A DNA stretch of 64,000 bases, taken from positions 3,759,674 through 3,823,673 of the forward strand of contig OY725501.1 in assembly GCA_963281255.1 (NCBI GenBank), given 5' to 3'. The notes beneath the pieces were generated by a model, which worked only from the letters and a program-made list of their open reading frames with translations, was not told the origin of the DNA and did no database searches. The position numbers were made by a program, and so were the translations under genes. Source of the stretch: Aphrocallistes beatrix. Taxonomy: Eukaryota > Porifera > Hexactinellida > Sceptrulophora > Aphrocallistidae. This document shows, piece by piece, positions 54,424 through 64,000 of this stretch. Within the stretch, counting starts at the first letter, position 1; each line of letters begins with the position of its first letter.

Positions 54424-54608
54424 CAGTCAGGGTCACTTATTATGAACCCGCTTAATATGAACATGCGTTTATTATGAACTAACCTCCTGGTCCCAATGTC
54501 ATTTTTTAGATAGGATTTGTATTGAATTAAGTTCGCTTAATATGAAATATCTCTATTATGAACAGATTTTTTGGTTCCCTGGTGGTTCACAATAAGCGAC
54601 CCTCACTG
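54424..54608. repeat. CAGTCAGGGTCGC MITE, copy 3
   Basis: CAGTCAGGGTCACTTATTAT to GCGACCCTCACTG, TA on both sides, internal TTATTATGAAC words. Confidence 0.8.
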
Positions 54609-54639
54609 TAGAAGGCTTCAAACATGAGTTAAAATTCGT

Positions 54640-54888
54640 TATTTAAATCTCAAAAACATTTATTAAACTTGAGTTTACAAAAGGTCTTGTTCAGTCATTA
54701 TATTCTGAATATATTACGATGTGCAATATAATGGAGAATTTGATATGTAGTGCAACACATCATTTGCCTAAAAGAGATATCAAATCTATCTTAGGTAATA
54801 AATAATTGCAGTATCATATTGAATTACTTTATATGCATAATTCTAGCATTAAGTTAGCAATGGGAAATCAAATACAATCAAAATGAGA
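54640..54888. repeat. Duplicated segment, copy 2
   Basis: Matches 42606-42862. Confidence 0.65.
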
Positions 54889-54894
54889 ATATAG

Positions 54895-55385
54895 TAGAAC
54901 CCCGCGTATCGAGGTAGTAGGATGGGAACATAGGCGTGGGACCCACCGACTACCCGGCATTGGTCGGGTGGCCCTAAGGGGCTGCCAGGCTTTACCCGGC
55001 TCGACCCGGAATATGCCCTGGTTCTACCAGACATCGTCGGTTATGGGCCGAATAGACCTAGAGGGCCTATCTGGCTGGGTACAAGCTTACCCGATACATT
55101 CCCAAAGTCCTAGAACCATGCAGTTTAATTACTGTATCCACTAAAACATAGCAATAACATCATGACAGACGACGGGGGAAATCAGAAAGGATAGTCGATT
55201 TCTATAGAGTTCTATTTATGTTAGTGAATTGTAAGTGTGATATTTATTTATGCCGTGAATGTAGCGGCCCCGGAGTCTTCGGGCGGGGCAGCCCGGAGGG
55301 CCAGTGGGCCTATTTCAAACGCCTATGGATGGGAATTTGTTTTTCCCCCCTAAAAATGGACCCCGCGTATCGGGGCACTCCACCA
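54895..55385. repeat. GC-rich insert bounded by ACCCCGCGTATCG
   Basis: Both ends carry ACCCCGCGTATCGRGG in the same orientation. The interior is far richer in GC than the surroundings (CCCGGCTCGACCCGGAATA, GGGGCAGCCCGGAGGGCC). A frame at 54849-55034 is open but unlike any known protein. Probably a repeat of different origin. Confidence 0.5.
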
Positions 55386-55579
55386 TAGATTTTTTCTTTC
55401 AAGTAACATACCTTTTATGCTTGAGAATTATTATTTTTACAACGGTCTATAATGGTGGTATAAGCAAGTTGTCGAGGGGAGGGCGTACATGGAGGGGAGA
55501 CAGTATGTATTTTGCACTATTATGCTCTTCTGAAAATCAAGAAAAATCACTCAAAAGATCCACTATTTATTGATAATTT

Positions 55580-55663
55580 AATCGATTTTTCGTTCGCATT
55601 CAATATATGCATTTGATTATATTAGATACTTAACGGCGATACAAATACAACTCAGATGCATGT
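55580..55663 (+). promoter_or_regulatory. Conserved 5' leader / promoter of GTPase gene 2
   Basis: TCGATTTTTCGTTCGCATT, TAGATACTTAACGGCGATAC, CAGATGCATGTATG; parallels 45440-45537 including the ATG 8 nt before the start. Confidence 0.5.
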
Positions 55664-58600
55664 ATGGCACAAGAAAAGGACAACTTGTTGAGAAAAAAAC
55701 TTCTTCAGATGCATTTGCAAGAGCAGCATGCAACATTCATAATTGAAAATGGGCACAAATTTATTGATTCCCATGAAATCTTAGCAAAGAGGTTAGAAAT
55801 TGATGTCAAGCTAGCGGAAAAGTCATTAGTTGAATTAAAAGCTCATAAAGAGAAGCAATTTTCTTTGGAGCTTGAGAGATTTAAACAATTAGTCAAAGAA
55901 AATCCAGATGCCAAAGATCTAAAGGAGTTAGCTCTGTTAAACGATGTTGATGATTGTGTCGTCTCAGAGCATTTGGTTTCTTTAAAATCCAAAAAACTAA
56001 CTGAATTCCAAAGGATCAAGGCTATCAAAGAGAATTTTAACGCTGGATTTTCAATCGCTGAAATCGCAGAAGAATTAGACACATCTCTAGAGTATATCAA
56101 AGAACGCGTTGAAGAGAATTGTATTACGTTCAATGGAACAGAGGGACAGCGAACTTTAGAAATTATCTACAGAAACTTTGAGAGGCAGCCAATCTCGAAA
56201 TTGAGAGAAATGATTATCAATAAAAACGTAAAATTGCAAGAGAAACTCTGCTGTGATCTAGCAGAAAATAATCCGAAAGAATATGGAGACGTCGAAAGAT
56301 ATTTCTCAAAATTTGAAGAATCTCAAAATTTCTTTGACAAAAATGTTTCTATATTAAGCATCGAGGATAAAACTTGCATCAGAACAAGTTGCTTGGAAGA
56401 CATAGAACAACTCAGCATTAAACTGAATAAGGTTAAGAGAGTAATCCGAAACTTCTTCTTACAATACTCTCCAGACGAAATTCTCATGCAACATCATGCT
56501 AAAATACAATTTCAGCAGATTCAAATTCTTCACTCAACTTATGGATTGGATAGTCTAATTTCGCATATTATTTACAGAATGATTATTTTAAATTCATCAA
56601 AAGAAATGATGGAAAACGCGCAAGAGTCACCAAGAAGGGTATTTGAGGAACTTCTACCACTCGCATTCTATTATCTCAAGTGTAGTTTATCCTTAGAAGA
56701 ATTCACACATATAATCAATAAACTAACTGGTATGTCTCATACTACCCTGGACATATTCCATCTAATCTTCCAGATGTCAGATCCTGTAGTAAAAGGTCTC
56801 TGCATAGAGCATTATTCATTCAGTAATCCTGTTCCATTCTACTACCCTATACTCAATTCTCATATTTTAAACGTGAAGCAAAAACTCAGTCTTAAAAAAC
56901 AAAGAAAAATATGTCAATTCGATATTTGTAAAGAGCTCTGGTTTTCAATCCAACAATTCAATGGTTTAGTTTCATTTGGGTTAGGATGGGCCTCGTGGAA
57001 TCCCATGGGGAAATCTCATTTACTCGATTTAATGTTTAAAACTGATTTTGTGAATGGTAGTCCTCAAACCAGTCCGTTCCATTTGAACTCCATTGACATA
57101 CAAATGACCAGAAATCTGTTCGGAAAGAAAGATGGAAAAAGTAATGAATCTACTCAATGGGCATACATAGACTGTCACGCATGTTCAGATACAAACGTTA
57201 TACGAGACATTTGTCAAAATGTAGATATCGTATTAGTTCATGTCAGTTATTTTGATTATAATCAGAACACTGACCATTTTGAGAAAGAATTACAAACCAT
57301 CGCAGCCACCACTAAACATGTCTATGTATTAGTTCGAGATTGTCCAGAAAGTGAACTAATGATAGAGCAAGCGTCAGAATATCATGAACCAACTACTCAG
57401 ACAATAGTGTACACTTTCCTTCCTAACCTAGTCAAGCCTACTGTAAAAGTATCATTGAGTTTGAAGGATCTTGGTTACAGAATTTTACATTCAAATAATG
57501 ACAATCCAAAATTAGTTATGAACAGCCTCATCGAAAATCTGACTCGTCAATTTTCTGTTTGGAACAAATTAAATAAAGAGAGAGAATTGATTGAAAAGAT
57601 CATAAATTACATCAATTTTGAATGTAAGCAAGGTGAAAGTCAAAATGAATTTTCCTTCCTAAGTTACTATCCACATTTTGTCAAATACATGCTCTGTTTT
57701 TACAAAGCTTTAGACGAGCAAGATCAAAAGAACATTATTAAACTGAATGAGGAATGCAAGCAACTCGCGAATATTCTAGAACACACGGAGATGAACAGTA
57801 TTGTAAAAGATTTCAATAAAATTCTAGGAAAGGAAAATTCCACACTAATCTTATGGAAGTTGTCACAAGAACTCAACAAACTCTCCAAACAGTTCTCAGC
57901 TAATACACCAGTATATACAATAGAGATTCTGTGGAGAGAAGCAGTATTGTCGAGTAAATATCATGCCAATAATAAATTTATTGACAAATTCTCGAAGAGA
58001 TTCAGTAACTATGTGAAAAGAGGAGAGCCATTCGAGTTGATAGACGGGGATAATTTGAGATTTTTCAACCAAGACATTAGTGCTCTATTGTCACCATTAT
58101 ATAAAACATTAAACGGTGGATTAAAATTTGTAAATAAAAAACGCTCTCCAATCGTGATCAGTATATTCGGACCTCAGAGTTCTGGGAAGTCTACACTACT
58201 GAACTACTGTTTCGGATGCAAGTTCTTGACTAGTGCTGGAAGATGCACCAAAGGAGTGTATGCATCTCTCTCCAAACTCAGTCGACCAATCAACCACTCG
58301 GAGCATTTCCTGATTCTAGACACGGAAGGATTGGATGCAATTGAAAGAGGAAAAACACTTCAAGATACTTCCTGTATAAACTTTGACAGGACAATGGTCC
58401 TGTTTTGTCTGGCAGTGTCACAAGCTATCATCATTAATGTGAAAGGAGATATCGGAGAAGAAATGCGGAATCTTTTACAGATTTGTGCTTACTCTCTCAA
58501 CAAACTGAAAGTCAGCAAAGTAGCAGCTCCTAAAATATTCTTTGTCCTCAATCAACAAGCAGATCCAGATCCAGAAAAACATTTAAATTCAATTAATACT

Positions 58601-61600
58601 CTTTTGGAGAAACTGAATAAGGAATCTTACCTGATGGAAACAGAAGGAGCAAAGATTTCAGATTTAATACAAGTTTCTGTAGAAAATTTGTTTGTTCTTC
58701 CTTCAGCTTTCAATTCAGAACCTATGAACACACAGTTGAACAAACTATTTGATTCAGATATATTCAAGTTATCTCCAACTGTGAGTTTCGCCAATAAATG
58801 TGCTGATTTGAGAATGTCTATTATCAATCAACTAGATGTTACTCAGGATGCTAAAACACCTTTCAACTCCATGAGTGAATGGATGGAGATGTCTGGTGTT
58901 ATTTGGGACACTATTATCAAATACCAAGACATAGTAAAATATAGAAATACTGAAGAATTGAAGTGTAGCATTTCACTTCGAAAAATTGTAAATGATTTGA
59001 TGACAAACACAATTTGCCGCAATAAAGAAGAATATCAAAATATTACTGAACAAATAATTCTTTCAATTAATGAATTTACAAAATGGAATCCTCCTAATAT
59101 GATATTAGAAGATGTGAAGAAAGGATTGGATGAAGTTTTCAATGAATATCAAGAGAGAGCTCTAACAGACTTTACCAAAAAATGTCTTTCAGATCCACTG
59201 CTTAAAAGAATGGAATATATGTGCGATGAATCCAAATCAAACTTGAACAGACTTATCTACATGGAAAAGAAGATTTATGAAGACAAACTCAAAGATGCAA
59301 TCAAAGCTAAACTAATCGAAATAAAGCATAAAGAGAGTATGATGATGTTTCAACAAGACATTGAGAAGAATTCTGACGCATACATTGAATTGCCAATTGA
59401 AAGACAAAAAGAAGAATTTGAAAAAATCTGGGTTGGTTGCTTCAGAAATGAAAACAAAGGAGAGGAAGATGCAGAATATGATGAAAAATTTGAAAATTTG
59501 TATTCTGTTTTCATGGTGGAATCCAAAACAATGGAAAAAAAACAAGTGGTTTATACTCAATTTCGCCAATCTGAATTCAACATGGATAAAATAGTACAGG
59601 AGCTTGAAAGAGAAATGCTCTTAAAGTTTTGTGGTAAAGGAGCTGAGTTCATCTATCCTTGGAGGGAGAACAGAGTGCCGATAAAGGAAATGACTCCATA
59701 CTTAGGGAATAGAACTTGTCAATATTTAAATTCACTCTTCCTTAGAGAAGACAAAAAGTACCAAAGGAATTCGAAAAATCTAAAGTTTTCCAATTGGGTT
59801 CCATCAGAATGTTATCCATTGGTCAGATATTGTTCTGGCTACTACAACCATCCTGATATCATTTGGAATACCGAGAAGAGTGAACAAATACTACTGCTCG
59901 CCTCAAAACTGAAAGACCTAGATAATTCTAACAGGAGCACCTGGGAAAAGCTTATCAATGACCTTAAAGTAGGTGTTGAAGATTTCATTATGAAAGATCC
60001 GAATATTTCCCATTCAACTGTGAAAGAGATTGTGAACCTTTTGTGTAACATTTGTAAAGTGGTGAACTATGAAATTAATTATATCGAAGCTAAACTAACA
60101 AATGCCTCGGAGAGAACAATATCCACTTTCGCATTTGCTCTCGCTTTCAAGTCTATCTTAGAAGCTAAAATAGGAAAGGAAAAAGAAAACGAGTCAAAAC
60201 AGAAGAAAGTCAGGGAAAAGAACTTCGAGTATTTCCTACAAAAAGTTGAAAATCTAAAATTAGCTAGGGGAAATTGGGACCGAACAGAAATGAGGAAAGG
60301 TGATCGGAAAATTTCAAACAACTTTGCAGAAGATTTCTTAGCAGCAGTAGTGAGAGAGGTCAATACTATTTGCAAACAGACCATCAATGAAGAATATTTC
60401 AATAAGGAAAAAGAAAATCTTTCTCACACAGGAATGCAACTCTTAGCAAACAACAAACTCACCCAAGAAATTCATAATCCAAGCACATTTGTTGATGAAA
60501 GCAACTTTGTAGTTCAGTTGATATGCAATCGCAAGGAATGCTTGAAATCGTTATTCCGCCAAGAATGGTGCAAAGTTGCAAGTAATTTATATGACAGAAT
60601 CGTCGGAAATATGGAGAAACTTTTCAACAAGGAAATAGCAATAGTAAAAAATGTCATAGAAGAATTCCTAAAGCGACTAAGTACTATGTGTGAAGAAAAA
60701 CAACGTCTAGGAGAAATAGGAACAGATTCAGATAGCAGCTTTGAGGTAGTCGATCAAACAGCAACAGAAGAATCGAATATTAATCCTAAAACAAGAGTAA
60801 TTCCACTTAAAGCAATGGTATTATTCCTCAAAATGTACCTCGATGCCAGAGTGAGTCGGGAAGATTTCAATCAATTCTTCAACAATGTCTTTGAGATAGA
60901 CGACGTGAAAGTAAGAAAGCATCCTCAAACCTACGTGCTATTTGAAAAACCGAATAGCCAAGAGCATATCCTCGATGAGGAAACCTTTAAGAAGTTATCA
61001 AATACGAATATGTTTGTGAGCACTGAAACCATATTTAACATCAGCATCTACCTAACCCAATTCTTAACTACTCTAAAAGCTTTCAAATTTAGTGTAAATG
61101 AAGGTGAATATGAAAATCTCTTGAAAGCGTCGAAAGAAAAATTTGAAGCCAATGTCATTAACTGTCCACATCAGTGTCCTAGTTGTGGGAAATTCTGCGA
61201 AAAGGAACTTCATCCAAATGGGGCAAGGTGTCAGATAATGACAGGTCATCAATTGTGTTCAATGGGAGGGAATGCCTGGAATACTAATAAAGACAGGACT
61301 GCTGTGTTATTGATGTGTGAAGATTACAAGGACTACTCACCAGTACTCATTCCAGGTCAAAACATGACATGGGGGGAGTTTAAAGATAAATTCTCTAACG
61401 TTTGGGATTGGGACCTTCCAACTGATCCAAAATACATAGATCTACAAAAAGAGAACCATGAAACGATTAAAGAAATATGGAAGATATTCGGGAAGGAAAT
61501 ACTTGCTTACTATCGAAATAGAGGTACCCATATTTCATACATCCCTTACACTTCTCCGGAGGAGATATACGAGTCTCTATTCTCACCAGTCTATTATGTG

Positions 61601-61849
61601 TGCTTCGTGGTTGACGGAACGGATTTAATGGGTAGTGATCTTAAGCATGCTAAAAGATGGGTCTCAGAAGCCATGAAGGATTCAGATGTATACACTTCGA
61701 ATTTCAAAGTCATCGTCTACCATGGGCATGCTGTTAAAAGGAAAAAGTGCATTGAAATGTTTCCAGATAATTCTGAATTTACTTCAGATAAAAAAAGTAT
61801 AGAGAGTTTCCTCAAACCTATTAAAAACTATGGTAAAAGGAAGATTTAA
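55664..61849 (+). CDS. Giant VLIG-type GTPase, frameshifted in the vWA-like domain (gene 2)
   Basis: Open for 2061 codons; paralogue of gene 1 with the same order. Helix-turn-helix-like N-terminal units, WASWNPMGKSHLL region, GTPase motifs GPQSSGKST (about 836), DTEG (about 885) and NQQAD, helical middle, CPSCGKFC..TGHQ near 1832, and the first half of a vWA-like domain (FVVDGTDLMG). Compared with gene 1 one base is missing near 61840, so the frame ends at RKI, before the second half of the vWA-like domain. The rest is open in another frame (61850-62208). The missing base could be a real mutation, an assembly error or a recoding site. The GTPase core is much closer to gene 1 than the ends are. 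Confidence 0.85.
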   Translation: MAQEKDNLLRKKLLQMHLQEQHATFIIENGHKFIDSHEILAKRLEIDVKLAEKSLVELKAHKEKQFSLELERFKQLVKENPDAKDLKELALLNDVDDCVVSEHLVSLKSKKLTEFQRIKAIKENFNAGFSIAEIAEELDTSLEYIKERVEENCITFNGTEGQRTLEIIYRNFERQPISKLREMIINKNVKLQEKLCCDLAENNPKEYGDVERYFSKFEESQNFFDKNVSILSIEDKTCIRTSCLEDIEQLSIKLNKVKRVIRNFFLQYSPDEILMQHHAKIQFQQIQILHSTYGLDSLISHIIYRMIILNSSKEMMENAQESPRRVFEELLPLAFYYLKCSLSLEEFTHIINKLTGMSHTTLDIFHLIFQMSDPVVKGLCIEHYSFSNPVPFYYPILNSHILNVKQKLSLKKQRKICQFDICKELWFSIQQFNGLVSFGLGWASWNPMGKSHLLDLMFKTDFVNGSPQTSPFHLNSIDIQMTRNLFGKKDGKSNESTQWAYIDCHACSDTNVIRDICQNVDIVLVHVSYFDYNQNTDHFEKELQTIAATTKHVYVLVRDCPESELMIEQASEYHEPTTQTIVYTFLPNLVKPTVKVSLSLKDLGYRILHSNNDNPKLVMNSLIENLTRQFSVWNKLNKERELIEKIINYINFECKQGESQNEFSFLSYYPHFVKYMLCFYKALDEQDQKNIIKLNEECKQLANILEHTEMNSIVKDFNKILGKENSTLILWKLSQELNKLSKQFSANTPVYTIEILWREAVLSSKYHANNKFIDKFSKRFSNYVKRGEPFELIDGDNLRFFNQDISALLSPLYKTLNGGLKFVNKKRSPIVISIFGPQSSGKSTLLNYCFGCKFLTSAGRCTKGVYASLSKLSRPINHSEHFLILDTEGLDAIERGKTLQDTSCINFDRTMVLFCLAVSQAIIINVKGDIGEEMRNLLQICAYSLNKLKVSKVAAPKIFFVLNQQADPDPEKHLNSINTLLEKLNKESYLMETEGAKISDLIQVSVENLFVLPSAFNSEPMNTQLNKLFDSDIFKLSPTVSFANKCADLRMSIINQLDVTQDAKTPFNSMSEWMEMSGVIWDTIIKYQDIVKYRNTEELKCSISLRKIVNDLMTNTICRNKEEYQNITEQIILSINEFTKWNPPNMILEDVKKGLDEVFNEYQERALTDFTKKCLSDPLLKRMEYMCDESKSNLNRLIYMEKKIYEDKLKDAIKAKLIEIKHKESMMMFQQDIEKNSDAYIELPIERQKEEFEKIWVGCFRNENKGEEDAEYDEKFENLYSVFMVESKTMEKKQVVYTQFRQSEFNMDKIVQELEREMLLKFCGKGAEFIYPWRENRVPIKEMTPYLGNRTCQYLNSLFLREDKKYQRNSKNLKFSNWVPSECYPLVRYCSGYYNHPDIIWNTEKSEQILLLASKLKDLDNSNRSTWEKLINDLKVGVEDFIMKDPNISHSTVKEIVNLLCNICKVVNYEINYIEAKLTNASERTISTFAFALAFKSILEAKIGKEKENESKQKKVREKNFEYFLQKVENLKLARGNWDRTEMRKGDRKISNNFAEDFLAAVVREVNTICKQTINEEYFNKEKENLSHTGMQLLANNKLTQEIHNPSTFVDESNFVVQLICNRKECLKSLFRQEWCKVASNLYDRIVGNMEKLFNKEIAIVKNVIEEFLKRLSTMCEEKQRLGEIGTDSDSSFEVVDQTATEESNINPKTRVIPLKAMVLFLKMYLDARVSREDFNQFFNNVFEIDDVKVRKHPQTYVLFEKPNSQEHILDEETFKKLSNTNMFVSTETIFNISIYLTQFLTTLKAFKFSVNEGEYENLLKASKEKFEANVINCPHQCPSCGKFCEKELHPNGARCQIMTGHQLCSMGGNAWNTNKDRTAVLLMCEDYKDYSPVLIPGQNMTWGEFKDKFSNVWDWDLPTDPKYIDLQKENHETIKEIWKIFGKEILAYYRNRGTHISYIPYTSPEEIYESLFSPVYYVCFVVDGTDLMGSDLKHAKRWVSEAMKDSDVYTSNFKVIVYHGHAVKRKKCIEMFPDNSEFTSDKKSIESFLKPIKNYGKRKI

Positions 61850-62208
61850 TAGCAATGTTGGATGGTCTAGCTACTGCAACTACAAAATGTCAATGGAAAT
61901 CTGGATTTGGGATTAAGAACGTTATCGTTCACTTCTATGTTGAACCTACAAAAGGATATACCAATATTTTTAAAGTTCAAGGGAAATGTGACAAAGGTTG
62001 TCCTTTTGATTTTGAAGAACATATCCGGATTAGAATGAATAAATTAAAAATTGAATATGAATGCACAAGGCTCATCGTCCCTTCACATCCTGCTTTCGGT
62101 GATGGAGGTTCACCGCTTGATGATCAATCTCAATCTGATATCAATCTCAACTTTGAGGACTCCAAACGCGATGGACACGTTTTCATTGACTGCAAAAGAG
62201 ACATTTAA
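61850..62208 (+). pseudogene. Detached C-terminal part of GTPase gene 2
   Basis: After the frameshift this frame encodes MLDGLATATTKCQWKSG, HFYVEPTKG and CDKGCPFDFEEHIRIRMNKL, matching the last 110-120 residues of gene 1 with a similar tail. It is still open and protein-like, so the lesion is recent or not real. Confidence 0.8.
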
Positions 62209-62432
62209 ATTAGTTACTGTTTTAGTATATTAGATTTAGAGTTAGAGTTAGCTACTGTAACAGTTTAGTTTCCCAACTTCCCACAGTATAGGACTAACTC
62301 CCTTGTCTGTATAGAACTATAGGCTATAGTGTGATATCATATCTTGTATATTTATTCTTAATTTATTAGTACACGTGTAGTGGATGTTCTTATGGAATGG
62401 GTGACGTTGTACGTCTGTCCATATAAGGTATA
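62209..62432 (+). promoter_or_regulatory. 3' UTR of GTPase gene 2
   Basis: Shares AACAGTTTAGTTTCCCAACT, ATATCTTGTATATTTATTCT and CTGTCCATATAAGG with the gene 1 3' UTR. Confidence 0.6.
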
Positions 62433-62479
62433 TAAGGTTAGGTATAATCCCTCATAATTAATAAACCAAAGCCAAATGT

Positions 62480-62860
62480 ATGTCAAATCCCTGCATTCTG
62501 ATTGGCTAATACATCTTGACACCTTTTATGAAAAGGTGTGAAATATATTTTAGAATTTACATAATTGATTGAGGAACTGGGAGGTGCTAGAAATGTGAAA
62601 TTTGGCACTTTGGTAAATAATAATGAGTCTAGGATTAAGTTAAGCGAAATCTTCACACCTCGCCGAGATAGGTGACAAAATGTGCTGACCAATCAAATTC
62701 GTTTCTTTTATAATGCAAATACATTGGGATCAAACAGTAATTACTTATGCATACAATCAAAGGGACTATTTGTGATTGAAATTCATTGGTTCATGCGAGA
62801 ACCAATCAATTATCAGACTTATATAATGCGATTCATACGATTCTATTTGATATAAAAATA
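62480..62860. repeat. Dispersed repeats downstream of GTPase gene 2
   Basis: 62480-62545 is an AAAAGGTGTGAAA element end. 62555-62860 (ACACCTCGCCGAGATAGGTG) is related to 20370-20570 and inverted to 52905-53160. No gene. Confidence 0.6.
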
Positions 62861-62868
62861 TGTTCGGG

Positions 62869-63935
62869 CATAGCCTACTCTAATAATGCCTCACAGTAAA
62901 ATAACCAAGGATGCGGAAATAGCCGAATGGATTAATACACGATTAGCCTAAAGTCGTCAACCATGTAGGATAGGCATTAAGAATGCATTACCAGCATATA
63001 TAAACATGGCATCAAATAACATATATCCGTTGGAAAAATTTCGATTAGTCATCATATCATTGCGCAACAGGTCATTTTAAGCACGATTTTGGCAATTTTC
63101 TAAGCTGTTTTAACCCTATTTCTAAATGATATTAAGGTGTGATTTTTGTGTAGAACCAAGATTAGTACGAGTTGATTTGAAAAAATTGGAATTTTTCAAT
63201 GGAATGTTGCTACATTCCTGCGTTGCTATGGTAAAGCATTTTGGTCAGTTTGGGCCATATCCTGCAAACTGTAAGAACTAGGTCTTCAAATTTGATTTTA
63301 TTTGATAGGCAATTGGCTACTTCCTATTAGTTAATAATACAATTTAAACTTCTAAATTCACAGACTATAGAGTTATGAGACAATTTAGTGTTTTGGTCAC
63401 ATTCTTAAAACAACCCATAACTCAAAACTCGTTGAATTTAGGAGTTCAAGTTGTATTAACACCTAATAGGAAGTAGGCCATTGCCTATCAAACACGATCG
63501 AATTTGAAGATCTAGCTACTACAGTTTGCACGAAATGGCCCAAACTGACCAAAATGCTTTACCATAGCAACGCAGGAATGTAACAACATTTCATTGAAAA
63601 ATTCTAAATTTTTCAAATCAACTCGTACTAATCTTGGTTCTACACATAAAATCACACCTTAATACCGTTTCGAAATAGGGTTAAAACAGCTTATAAAATC
63701 GCTAAAATTGTCCTTAGAATGACCTGTTGCGCAATGATATGATGACTAATCGAAATTTTTCCAACGGATATATGTACTTTGATATCATGTTTATATATGC
63801 TGGTAATACATTCTTAATGGCTATTCTGCATGGTTAACGATTTCAGGCTAATCGTGTATTAATCCATTCGGCTATTACTTCATCCCTAGTCCATGATTTT
63901 CAGTCTACTGTGAGGCATTATTAGAGTAGGCTATG
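62869..63935. mobile_element. 1.07-kb fold-back element with 7-bp direct repeat
   Basis: The two halves are inverted repeats over almost their full length: ends CATAGCCTACTCTAATAAT, then GCCGAATGGATTAATACACG and TTTGGTCAGTTTGGGCCAT blocks in both arms, with a centre around 63390. The insertion is flanked by GTTCGGG at 62862-62868 and 63936-63942, a likely target-site duplication. No open frame of note. Superfamily unknown; a 7-8 bp duplication would suit hAT- or Mutator-like elements. Confidence 0.8.
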
Positions 63936-64000
63936 GTTCGGGTCTATGTGATAAATTATTTGTTTACTTTTGTTTACAATAGATACATAAAGTAAACAAG

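Noticed and set aside
1..64000. tRNA, rRNA and snRNA genes
   Set aside because: I looked for T-arm motifs such as GGTTCGANTCC; the only near match (33545-33556) lies in SNRK coding sequence with no cloverleaf around it.

Overview
The window is eukaryotic: introns with GT/AG borders, a 200-N assembly gap, very AT-rich non-coding DNA, many fold-back elements and animal gene families. SNRK kinase, RPL10, a very large GTPase (VLIG/GVIN1 type) and secreted leucine-rich-repeat proteins with an EGF-like tail point to an invertebrate animal. Large intronless immune-type genes packed among miniature transposons fit a sponge or another non-bilaterian best, but the sequence alone does not settle the taxon.

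Positions 1-26.2 kb hold a head-to-tail tandem array, all on the minus strand, of eight intact intronless genes for secreted LRR proteins, plus two early-stopped copies and one internal fragment. Each intact gene encodes a signal peptide with a poly-cysteine core, an LRRNT-like cysteine cluster, an LRR array, an LRRCT-like cap and, in most copies, a six-cysteine EGF-like domain. The genes share a TATA-box block 42-54 nt before the ATG. Two 3'-flank types divide them into a left group (genes 1-4) and a right group (genes 6-8). Genes 1 and 2 share one deletion that removed the EGF domain, and gene 6 has lost half of its EGF cysteines. Between genes 8 and 9 there are about 5 kb of duplicated flanks without genes, a sign of gene loss. 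A 5'-truncated mariner lies upstream of gene 8.

Positions 26.5-30.4 kb are a repeat-rich zone around the gap: inverted copies of a MITE carrying CRE and AP-1 motifs, a palindromic minisatellite and two fold-back elements. Positions 30.4-32.2 kb carry two coding exons of RPL10 (minus), with the last exon not found. Positions 33.3-40.0 kb carry a complete nine-exon SNRK gene (minus, 733 codons by my reconstruction) ending in a CaaX-like box.

Positions 40-45.4 kb are non-coding with MITEs. Positions 45.5-62.2 kb carry two tandem giant single-exon GTPase genes (plus) with GTPase core, cysteine/histidine motif and C-terminal vWA-like domain. The second is broken near its 3' end by a one-base frameshift. 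A third copy of their 3' UTR, without a gene, lies between them. The window ends in a 1.07-kb fold-back element flanked by a 7-bp direct repeat.

The two immune-like clusters (secreted LRR-EGF proteins and intracellular giant GTPases) flank two conserved housekeeping or signalling genes. Both clusters show duplication, decay and probable gene conversion, as expected of rapidly evolving recognition or effector families. Their function is inferred from family resemblance only.
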